From an uncultured Flavobacterium sp. (lineage in GTDB: Bacteria > Bacteroidota > Bacteroidia > Flavobacteriales > Flavobacteriaceae), in NCBI GenBank assembly GCA_946480635.1, contig CAMLKV010000035.1:1-11308 (forward strand): a stretch of DNA of 11,308 nt, given 5' to 3'. Shown here piece after piece: positions 1 through 6,081 of this stretch; position 1 is the stretch's first letter, and the number at the start of each line of letters is the position of its first letter. The translations under genes were made by a program, and so were the position numbers. The notes below the pieces were generated by a model. The model saw nothing but the letters and a program-made list of their open reading frames with translations. It was not told the origin of the DNA and searched no databases.

Positions 1-298
1 AATTAACTGCGAAAGCACCTAGTAAAATTGGCAACTGAGCCATAATTGCCCATCGAGTTAGCAAGCCAAAAATTATCATTATTCCTCCCATCATATGAGC
101 CGCAACAACATAATGAACAATAAGCATACCTCCACCTAAATTTTTTATAGGCTCTGCTAACTGATTATAATATTCTGTGTTGGTTATAAAGGAAACCCCT
201 TTCCAAAAAAGAAAAACACCAACAATGATTCTTAAAATGTCTAATGAATAATAAGTATGAGCGTTTGCCCACTTGTTTAAACTTTTAACGGTTTCCAT
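1..298 (-). CDS. DoxX-family integral membrane protein (3' end outside window)
   Basis: The reading frame starts at the ATG whose first base is 298 and stays open for 99 codons to the window edge, so the C-terminus is missing. The visible part begins with a short soluble leader (METVKSLNKWANAHTYYSLD). Hydrophobic helices follow at about residues 20-38, 57-80 and 83-99. The first helix has the arginine plus G-x-x-F-x-x-K-G pattern (R23, G27 to G34) typical of DoxX/DoxD-like small membrane proteins, and the second carries an H-x-M-M-G-G-x-x-x-x-x-G-L turn. DoxX proteins usually have four helices and about 130-150 residues, so roughly one helix is lost. Their function is poorly defined; links to redox or respiratory complexes are known for some members. 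The gene lies 63 bp downstream of the M1 peptidase on the same strand and could be co-transcribed. The family call is by pattern and moderately sure. Confidence 0.7.
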   Translation of the reverse strand, partial: METVKSLNKWANAHTYYSLDILRIIVGVFLFWKGVSFITNTEYYNQLAEPIKNLGGGMLIVHYVVAAHMMGGIMIIFGLLTRWAIMAQLPILLGAFAVN

Positions 299-312
299 AA
301 TGCTTCAGTTTA

Positions 313-330
313 AAATTAGTTATCTAATTT
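313..330 (-). repeat. Small inverted repeat between M1 peptidase and DoxX genes
   Basis: AAATTAG (313-319) and CTAATTT (324-330) are perfect 7-bp arms around a TTAT loop. On the minus strand the hairpin lies about 31 nt after the M1 peptidase stop. It is all A/T except one G-C pair and is followed by only a short T run. At best it is a weak terminator; it may be chance in AT-rich DNA. Confidence 0.3.
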
Positions 331-361
331 AATAAACATTACAGAAATAACCTACTACAAA

Positions 362-1990
362 TCAATATTTTATATAAAAATCAGTTTTTATCGGTTGAAT
401 ATCATTTATTGATTTTACATTCTCTGAAAGTACTTTCCAAGAAGTATTGGCTTCTAATCGAATCTTTTTCCCTTTTATCATTACATCAACAGGCATTGAA
501 AAGTTTGGCGCTTCAGCTTTCCACTTATATTCGATTACTTTTCCAGATTTTCTAAATTCTAATTCAGGAATTGTTGTATAACGTAGATATTGATTAAAAA
601 CCGAGGTCAAATCTAAACCTGATTCTTTATTAAAGAAATCAACAACGTCTTGTGTTTTAATAATTTGCTTTTTGAATGTTTCCGAATATTTTAAAAGTAT
701 TTTCCACCATTTTGAATCATTGTTAACAATATGGCGAATAGTATTCAACATTAAGGCTCCTTTAGGGTACATATCTCCACTACCCTCTTTATTGACACCA
801 TAATGACCAATAATAGGTCTGTCATTACTTACTGCATTACGTAAACCGTAAGCATATTGCATTGCTTTATCATATCCAAACTGACATTCTATAAAAACAA
901 TCTCTGAGTACATTGTAAAACCTTCGTGTATCCACATATCTGCAATATCCTTGCTAGTTATGCTATTTCCAAACCATTCGTGCCCAGTTTCATGAATAGT
1001 AATATAATCAAAGAGTAGTCCAACACCAGTCCCTGACAAATCATTACCCATATAGCCTTTCATATAATGATTGCCATAAGCAACGGCACTTTGATGTTCC
1101 ATACCCAAATATGGTGTTTCAACTAATTTGTAACCATCATCACTAAAAGGATATTTTCCAAATTTTGACTGAAAACAATCCATCATTGGTTTTACCTCTT
1201 CAAAATGCTTACGAGCCTTGGCTTCATTAGCTCTTAAAACATAATAATCAAGGTCAAGACCTTTATGATTATCGTGAATATGAACATAATCGGCAATATT
1301 TACAGTAATATCATATGTATTAATTGGATTTTTAACTTCCCAATCCCAACGTGTATATCCGTTTTGTAAATTTTCCATACCTAAAAAACGACCATTAGAT
1401 ACGTTCATCAATCCATTAGGTACAGCCACTTTTATTGTTGCGCCATTATCTGGTTCATCACTTTGTGAATCTTTTACAGGGAACCAGCAACTTGCTCCAA
1501 ATCCTTGACATGCAACACCTATCCATGGCTTTCCAGCCTCATCTTTACTAAATACAAAACCTCCATCCCATGGTGCCCTTTTTGCAATTACTGGATTTCC
1601 TGAGTAATAAAATCGGAGTTTATGTTCAGAATCTTTCCGAAGCGTATTTGGAAAATTTATAAATGTTGCAATTTCTTCTCTCTTGTAATCTAATTTTTTC
1701 CCATTAAAAACGATACTATCAACATTCATATTCTCAAATAAATCTATCTGAATTTTTGAAGTGTTATCAACTACTTTAAAGCTAATATCATTAAAACCAA
1801 CAATTGATTTCTGATTAGGACTTATTTTAATGTTTAAATCATAACGTAAAACATCGAAACTGGTGCGCTCAGGCCTCAAGCCTCCCTGTAAAGTATCACG
1901 ACGAGTAAAAGTTTCTTTAGGAACTGTCAATTGTGCATTTACTTGCAATAGACTTAATAAAAATATAAGTATAGATAAATTTTTTTTCAT
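362..1990 (-). CDS. Exported M1-family zinc metallopeptidase (aminopeptidase-like)
   Basis: This is a 542-residue zinc peptidase of family M1. Residues 1-20 are a signal peptide (MKK, a hydrophobic core, then VNAQ), so the protein is exported to the periplasm or beyond. An N-terminal beta domain covers about 40-235 and the thermolysin-like catalytic domain about 240-470. The zinc site is HETGH (333-337) with the third ligand E356 in IHEGF, giving exact HExxH-x18-E spacing. Y408 in YPKGALML matches the transition-state tyrosine. The GxMEN exopeptidase motif is replaced by GMEHQ (296-300), a variant seen in Bacteroidota members; E298 is the residue expected to hold the substrate amino terminus. 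The protein lacks the large C-terminal helical domain of PepN and has no T9SS sorting tail, ending in a short beta-rich region. It probably trims peptides during nutrient scavenging (inference). A hairpin terminator sits only 23 bp upstream of the start codon. Confidence 0.93.
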   Translation of the reverse strand: MKKNLSILIFLLSLLQVNAQLTVPKETFTRRDTLQGGLRPERTSFDVLRYDLNIKISPNQKSIVGFNDISFKVVDNTSKIQIDLFENMNVDSIVFNGKKLDYKREEIATFINFPNTLRKDSEHKLRFYYSGNPVIAKRAPWDGGFVFSKDEAGKPWIGVACQGFGASCWFPVKDSQSDEPDNGATIKVAVPNGLMNVSNGRFLGMENLQNGYTRWDWEVKNPINTYDITVNIADYVHIHDNHKGLDLDYYVLRANEAKARKHFEEVKPMMDCFQSKFGKYPFSDDGYKLVETPYLGMEHQSAVAYGNHYMKGYMGNDLSGTGVGLLFDYITIHETGHEWFGNSITSKDIADMWIHEGFTMYSEIVFIECQFGYDKAMQYAYGLRNAVSNDRPIIGHYGVNKEGSGDMYPKGALMLNTIRHIVNNDSKWWKILLKYSETFKKQIIKTQDVVDFFNKESGLDLTSVFNQYLRYTTIPELEFRKSGKVIEYKWKAEAPNFSMPVDVMIKGKKIRLEANTSWKVLSENVKSINDIQPIKTDFYIKY

Positions 1991-2013
1991 AGATTTTGGG
2001 ATTTATACAATAA

Positions 2014-2046
2014 AAAAACTACCACGTAAAGTTAGTGGTAGTTTTT
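2014..2046 (-). terminator. Strong intrinsic terminator upstream of the M1 peptidase
   Basis: AAAAACTACCAC (2014-2025) and GTGGTAGTTTTT (2035-2046) form a perfect 12-bp stem with a 9-nt loop, and each strand has a run of T after the stem. All flanking genes are on the minus strand, so it most likely ends transcription arriving from the acyl-CoA carboxylase, whose stop is 103 bp away. It lies 38 nt after the stop of the relic reading frame at 2084-2140 and could originally have been that gene's terminator. It sits close to the M1 start, leaving little room for a separate promoter. Confidence 0.75.
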
Positions 2047-2083
2047 AACATATTGTTACATTTAAGAAAAGTTTACGAAAAAA

Positions 2084-2140
2084 TTATGGCTGAATAACTA
2101 AAGTTTTTGCAATCATATCACCATTTTTTTGATCATTTAT
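2084..2140 (-). pseudogene. Possible relic of a T9SS C-terminal sorting tail
   Basis: Directly after the acyl-CoA carboxylase stop, the minus strand reads INDQKNGDMIAKTLVIQP and then TAA, in a frame that has a stop (TAG) immediately before the I. There is no start codon that would make this a gene of normal size. The pattern (a short polar turn with NG, then alternating hydrophobic residues ending in K-T-L-V-I) resembles the final strands of type A T9SS sorting domains, which often end ...G-x-Y-x-V-K-x-x-x-x-N-G-x-x-x-x-K-L-V-I. A good terminator follows 38 nt later, as expected for a real gene end. I infer a decayed or deleted secreted-protein gene. With only 18 codons in AT-rich DNA, chance is a real alternative. 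Confidence 0.35.
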
Positions 2141-2148
2141 CTAAAAAA

Positions 2149-3792
2149 TTACACCTGAATCACTCCTAGATTAAACTGCTTTTCTATTGGAGCATGATTT
2201 GCAGCTTCGATGCCCATTGAAATCCATGTACGAGTTTCTAGCGGATCAATAATTGCATCTGTCCATAAACGAGAAGCTGCATAGTATGGAGAAACTTGTT
2301 CGTCGTAACGTGATTTTATTTTATTGAATAATTCTTCTTCTTTTTCTGGAGTGATTTCTTCTCCTTTTGCTTTTAAAGAAGCCGCTTCAATTTGCATAAG
2401 TACTTTTGCTGCTTGTGCTCCACCCATAACTGCAAGTTCTGCACTTGGCCAAGCAAAAATTAAACGAGGGTCATATGCTTTTCCACACATTGCATAGTTT
2501 CCTGCTCCGTATGAATTACCTACAACAACCGTAAATTTAGGTACTACACTATTAGCAACAGCGTTCACCATTTTTGCACCATCTTTAATAATTCCACCAT
2601 GTTCCGATTTTGAACCTACCATAAATCCAGTTACATCATGAACGAATACCAACGGAATTTTCTTTTGGTTACAATTGGCTATAAACCTTGTTGCTTTATC
2701 GGCAGAATCTGAATAAATAACTCCTCCAAATTGCATTTCACTTGGTTTTGTTTTTGCTCCTGTTGTTTTTGCTATTAAACGTTGATTAGCTACAATTCCC
2801 ACTGCCCAACCATCAATACGAGCATAACCAGTTATTATTGTTTGTCCATATCCTGCTTTATACTCATCAAATTCTGAATTATCAACTAAACGTTTGATAA
2901 TCTCCATCATATCATACTGTTCAGCACGAGATTTAGGCAAAATTCCATAAATGTCTTGTGGATTTAAGGCTGGTTTTTCAGATTTAATACGATTATAACC
3001 CGCTTTGTCATAGTCACCAATTTTCCCAACAACACTTTTAATTCGATCTAATGCATCTTTATCATCCTTGGCTTTGTAATCAGTTACTCCCGAAATTTCA
3101 CAGTGCGTTGTTGCTCCTCCTAAAGTTTCGTTATCTATTGTTTCTCCAATGGCAGCTTTTACCAAATAACTTCCTGCTAAGAAAATACTTCCTGTTTTAT
3201 CCACTATCAGAGCTTCATCACTCATTATTGGTAAATAAGCACCACCAGCGACACAGCTTCCCATAACAGCAGCAATTTGAGTAATTCCCATACTGCTCAT
3301 GATAGCATTATTTCTAAATATTCTTCCGAAATGTTCTTTATCAGGAAAAATTTCATCTTGCATAGGTAAATAAACACCTGCAGAGTCTACTAAGTAGATA
3401 ATCGGCAATCTATTTTCGATAGCTATTTCTTGTGCTCTTAAATTCTTTTTTGCAGTTATTGGAAACCAAGCTCCTGCTTTTACAGTTGCATCATTTGCAA
3501 CAACAACACATTGCTTACCTTTTATATATCCAATTTTAACCACTACTCCACCACTTGGACATCCTCCATGCTCTTTGTACATTCCATCACCTACAAAAGC
3601 TCCAATTTCTATGGAATCTTCATCTTTATCCAACAAATAATCAATTCGTTCACGCGCTGTCATTTTGCCTTCAGCGTGAAGTTTTTCTATTCTTTTTTCT
3701 CCTCCTCCAAGTTTAACTTTTGCTAGGCGTTGTCTTAATTCTGAAAGTAAAAGTTTGTTATGATCTTCGTTTTTATTGAAGTTTAAGTCCAT
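2149..3792 (-). CDS. Acyl-CoA carboxylase beta subunit (carboxyltransferase), methylcrotonyl-CoA carboxylase type
   Basis: This is a complete 547-residue biotin-dependent carboxyltransferase, which moves the carboxyl group from carboxybiotin to an acyl-CoA. The N-terminal crotonase-like half (about 40-260) contains M44-TARERI-50, the first oxyanion-hole stretch GSCVAGGAYLP (178-188) and the LAG loop (205-207). The C-terminal half (about 285-535) contains GFMVG (389-393), NSYGAGNYAMCGKAY (426-440), WPSAELAVMGG (448-458) and NPYYAASRLW-like SPYYAASRLW (501-510). The final NAPIE-like HAPIEK (533-538) and the stretch FPDKEHFGRIF with AIMSS and IFLAGSYLVKAAIGE follow methylcrotonyl-CoA carboxylase beta (human MCCC2, leucine degradation) more closely than propionyl-CoA carboxylase beta; this subtype call is from memory of the family. 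The biotin-carrying alpha subunit is not in this window, so its partner must be encoded elsewhere. The start ATG gives the expected N-terminus. The gene diverges from the phosphate operon. Confidence 0.93.
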   Translation of the reverse strand: MDLNFNKNEDHNKLLLSELRQRLAKVKLGGGEKRIEKLHAEGKMTARERIDYLLDKDEDSIEIGAFVGDGMYKEHGGCPSGGVVVKIGYIKGKQCVVVANDATVKAGAWFPITAKKNLRAQEIAIENRLPIIYLVDSAGVYLPMQDEIFPDKEHFGRIFRNNAIMSSMGITQIAAVMGSCVAGGAYLPIMSDEALIVDKTGSIFLAGSYLVKAAIGETIDNETLGGATTHCEISGVTDYKAKDDKDALDRIKSVVGKIGDYDKAGYNRIKSEKPALNPQDIYGILPKSRAEQYDMMEIIKRLVDNSEFDEYKAGYGQTIITGYARIDGWAVGIVANQRLIAKTTGAKTKPSEMQFGGVIYSDSADKATRFIANCNQKKIPLVFVHDVTGFMVGSKSEHGGIIKDGAKMVNAVANSVVPKFTVVVGNSYGAGNYAMCGKAYDPRLIFAWPSAELAVMGGAQAAKVLMQIEAASLKAKGEEITPEKEEELFNKIKSRYDEQVSPYYAASRLWTDAIIDPLETRTWISMGIEAANHAPIEKQFNLGVIQV

Positions 3793-3896
3793 GATAAATT
3801 TATAGTTGTGTAATTATTTATATTTTTGAGTCGCTAAAATACAAAAAGCAATTCAATCAGGAAGTCCGAATTTTCCTTAAATATTTCTTTACAATC

Positions 3897-3935
3897 TTAA
3901 TATCCTTTTCATCTTATGTTAATGATTTCTTAACA
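3897..3935 (+). promoter_or_regulatory. Pho-box-like array of four 11-bp-spaced TTAA-type hexamers
   Basis: Hexamers TTAATA (3897), TTCATC (3908), TTAATG (3919) and TTAACA (3930) start exactly 11 bp apart, one helical turn each. PhoB in E. coli and PhoP in Bacillus bind tandem direct repeats with this 11-bp period, and the Bacillus PhoP repeat is itself TTAACA-like. The last hexamer ends 9 bp before the -7 box at 3945, and no -33 TTG is present at 17-23 bp, as expected for an activator-dependent promoter. The downstream genes are DUF47 and Pit. Positions 3916-3922 and 3930-3936 also form a perfect inverted repeat (ATGTTAA, 7 nt, TTAACAT), so a dimeric repressor or activator site is an alternative reading. 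The periodicity is seen directly; the regulator is inferred. Confidence 0.5.
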
Positions 3936-3944
3936 TAGACAAAT

Positions 3945-3952
3945 TACTTTTG
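3945..3952 (+). promoter_or_regulatory. TAnnTTTG -7 promoter box of the DUF47-Pit operon
   Basis: TACTTTTG matches the Bacteroidota -7 consensus TAnnTTTG at every fixed base. Transcription would begin around 3957-3959, leaving a leader of about 15 nt before the ATG at 3973. The leader is A-rich with no Shine-Dalgarno sequence, which is normal for this phylum. No TTG is found at the usual -33 spacing. The rest of this 180-bp divergent gap should also hold the carboxylase promoter on the other strand; I see no convincing TAnnTTTG plus TTG pair for it. Confidence 0.65.
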
Positions 3953-3972
3953 CGGCATAAAAAATTAAAAAC

Positions 3973-4617
3973 ATGAACCTAAACAGTATCTTTCAATTTT
4001 TAGTGCCAAAAGACACAAAATTCTTTCCTTTATTTGAACAAGCTAGTAGCACTCTTGTAATTTTAGCAGAAACTTTACATGAAGCTGTAAATGCTCCTAA
4101 AGAAGAAAGAGATAGTTACTATCAAAAAATTGAAGAATTAGAAAATAAAATTGAAGGAATTGCACATAAAACACAATTAGAATTAAGCAAAAACTTCATT
4201 ACTCCATTCGATAGAGAAGATATCAATGCATTAATCAAATCTATTGATAATGTTGCAGACAATATGCACGGTGCTGCAAGTAGAATGCGTTTATACCAAG
4301 TTGAAAAAATTACAAAATCTATCCGTAAATTAACTGAAATCAACTTAGAAGCTTGCCAATTAATTGACAAAGCTGTTAAAGAATTAAAAGACTTAAAAAA
4401 CCACCAATCTATCAAAGGAATTTGTAAACGTATTAACAAATTAGAAAGTAAAGGTGATGTGGTTTTTGATAAAGCTGTTGCTGATATTTTTGAAAACGAA
4501 TCTGACGCTATTAAAATCATCAAGTATAAAGAAGTACTTTCTGCACTTGAAATGGCATCAGACAGATGTAAAGGCGTTTCAAACGTTATCGAACAAATAT
4601 CAGTAAAACACTCTTAA
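3973..4617 (+). CDS. DUF47-family (PhoU-like) protein, Pit accessory or regulator
   Basis: This 214-residue, all-helical cytoplasmic protein belongs to the DUF47/PhoU-like family. It has no signal peptide or membrane segment. Family hallmarks visible are the FFPLFEQAS start (about 17-25), the charged helix ELENKIEGIAHKTQ (about 50-63), FITPFDREDINALIKSIDNVAD (about 75-96) with the F-x-x-P-x-x-R-x-D-I signature, and KGDVVFDKAV (about 154-163). A late EMASDRCKGVSNVIE segment near the end repeats the PhoU-type metal-binding E-x-x-x-D pattern. Proteins of this family are usually encoded directly before a Pit transporter and are thought to modulate its activity. Here the Pit start codon follows 22 bp after the stop, so the two form an operon behind the Pho-box-like promoter. 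The exact biochemical role of DUF47 proteins is not settled. Confidence 0.92.
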   Translation: MNLNSIFQFLVPKDTKFFPLFEQASSTLVILAETLHEAVNAPKEERDSYYQKIEELENKIEGIAHKTQLELSKNFITPFDREDINALIKSIDNVADNMHGAASRMRLYQVEKITKSIRKLTEINLEACQLIDKAVKELKDLKNHQSIKGICKRINKLESKGDVVFDKAVADIFENESDAIKIIKYKEVLSALEMASDRCKGVSNVIEQISVKHS

Positions 4618-4639
4618 TTGCCGAATCTCGGTTTAAATT

Positions 4640-5959
4640 ATGACATTATTAATTATCATTATCATATTAGCCTTAATATTTGACTATATTAATGGTTTCC
4701 ATGATGCAGCAAACTCAATTGCAACCATTGTTGCAACTAAAGTTTTAACTCCGTTTCAGGCGGTACTTTGGGCTGCTTTCTTTAACTTTTTGGCTTACTG
4801 GGTTTTTGGTTTTGGTGTTGCTGACACAGTTGCTAAAACAGCTAAAACTTCAAGTATAGATTTAACAGTTATTCTTGCTGGAATTATAGCAGCAATCATT
4901 TGGAACTTATTTACTTGGTGGAAAGGAATTCCATCATCATCTTCACACACACTTATTGGTGGATTTGCAGGTGCTGCATTAGCACATGGTTTTTCTGGAA
5001 GAGTTACTGATCCTGAACATTACGGATTTGGAATTGTAAATTGGTTTAAAGCTGCGAAAGAAGGTGAATTATTACCAAGTGGGGTTTTAGTAGTTATTGC
5101 TTTTATTGCCCTTGCACCTATTGTTGGTATGCTTATATCCTATTTAGTTTCGCTTTGGTTCATGCATTCAGCTAAAAAAAGTATTTTTCCTAAAATATTT
5201 ACAGTTGCATTCTTAGCCTCAACAGTTTGGTTCTTATCTACTGTAATGAAAGGATATGATCAACTAAAAAAACCACGCTTCGAATCACACTTTTGGAGTG
5301 TTGTTGGTGAGCCTGAAAATATTAAATGGCTTTTAGTTGGATTTATAGTTTTTGCACTTGGAACAATATGCTTGTTATTTAGTAGTTTCTCAGCCGGAAA
5401 AGCCGAAACTATCCTTAAAAAAACTCAATTATTATCATCAGCTGCATTCAGTTTAGGTCATGGTGGTAATGACTCTCAAAAAGTAATGGGAATTATTGCT
5501 GCAGCAGTAGCTGTTTATATCAATACTACTGGAGTAGATGTAATGCAAATGCCTGAATGGCTACAAGTAGTCTTACCTAATGAAGAAAAAGGAATTAAGG
5601 CTCATATGCCTGAATGGATTCCATTAGCATGTTATACAGTTATTGGTTTAGGAACTTTAAGTGGTGGATGGAAAATTGTAAAAACAATGGGATCTAAAAT
5701 TACTAAGGTTACAGCTTTTGAGGGAGTTGTTGCTGAATCTGCAGGTGCATTAACATTATTTATTACAGAACACTTTAAAATTCCAGTATCTACAACACAT
5801 ACAATTACAGGTTCAATCATTGGTGTTGGGGTTACAAAACGTGTATCAGCAGTACGCTGGGGAGTTACAGTAAACCTTTTATGGGCATGGATTTTAACAA
5901 TTCCAGTCTCAGCATTATTAGCTACTATAACTTACTTCATTTTAAGAATCTTTATATAA
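4640..5959 (+). CDS. pit: Pit-family inorganic phosphate transporter
   Basis: This 439-residue inner-membrane protein of the PiT (PF01384) family takes up phosphate, or metal-phosphate, using an ion gradient. The two inverted family repeats are clear. In the first half, GFHDAANSIAT (19-29, with D22 and N25) is the PiT signature and PSSSSHTLIGG (98-108) is the paired hairpin. In the second half, LGHGGNDSQKVMG (272-284) and PVSTTHTITGS (382-392) are their counterparts. About ten to twelve hydrophobic helices span the length. A soluble, less conserved stretch lies at about 294-326 (NTTGVDVMQMPEW and following), which is longer than in compact Pit proteins but common in Bacteroidota members. The gene is co-transcribed with the upstream DUF47 gene and ends at a strong terminator. 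Such carriers may also import arsenate by mimicry (family knowledge). Symport ion and affinity cannot be read from the sequence. Confidence 0.95.
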   Translation: MTLLIIIIILALIFDYINGFHDAANSIATIVATKVLTPFQAVLWAAFFNFLAYWVFGFGVADTVAKTAKTSSIDLTVILAGIIAAIIWNLFTWWKGIPSSSSHTLIGGFAGAALAHGFSGRVTDPEHYGFGIVNWFKAAKEGELLPSGVLVVIAFIALAPIVGMLISYLVSLWFMHSAKKSIFPKIFTVAFLASTVWFLSTVMKGYDQLKKPRFESHFWSVVGEPENIKWLLVGFIVFALGTICLLFSSFSAGKAETILKKTQLLSSAAFSLGHGGNDSQKVMGIIAAAVAVYINTTGVDVMQMPEWLQVVLPNEEKGIKAHMPEWIPLACYTVIGLGTLSGGWKIVKTMGSKITKVTAFEGVVAESAGALTLFITEHFKIPVSTTHTITGSIIGVGVTKRVSAVRWGVTVNLLWAWILTIPVSALLATITYFILRIFI

Positions 5960-5975
5960 GCTTAAAATATACTCT

Positions 5976-6008
5976 AAAAAAGAGACTAAAATTTAGTCTC
6001 TTTTTTTT
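5976..6008 (+). terminator. Intrinsic terminator of the DUF47-Pit operon
   Basis: AAAAAAGAGACTAAA (5976-5990) pairs perfectly with TTTAGTCTCTTTTTT (5992-6006), and the T run extends to 6008. The functional stem is GAGACTA/TAGTCTC with a small A/T loop. It begins 17 nt after the Pit stop and separates the operon from the DUF2490 gene. Confidence 0.9.
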
Positions 6009-6043
6009 AAAAAAAATAACAATTATTTACACAACACACAACT

Positions 6044-6060
6044 TTTAAGTAACACTTAAA
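6044..6060 (+). promoter_or_regulatory. Inverted repeat in the DUF2490 upstream region (possible operator)
   Basis: TTTAAGT (6044-6050) and ACTTAAA (6054-6060) are perfect 7-bp arms around a 3-nt centre, 21 bp before the DUF2490 ATG. The same bases contain TTAAGT (6045) and TTAAAC (6056), which start 11 bp apart like the repeats upstream of the DUF47 gene. I do not see a TAnnTTTG box in the 6009-6081 gap, so the promoter itself is not located. Assigning this site to any regulator is speculative. Confidence 0.3.
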
Positions 6061-6081
6061 CACTATAACTACAACACAACA

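Noticed and set aside
3051..3266. Open frame on the plus strand opposite the carboxylase
   Set aside because: Its composition is dominated by L, F and H from reverse reading of a conserved enzyme; there is no promoter or family match.
4122..4523. Open frame of 133 codons on the minus strand opposite the DUF47 gene
   Set aside because: It lies wholly inside a well-supported gene and its translation has no recognisable domain; it is the antisense shadow of codon bias.
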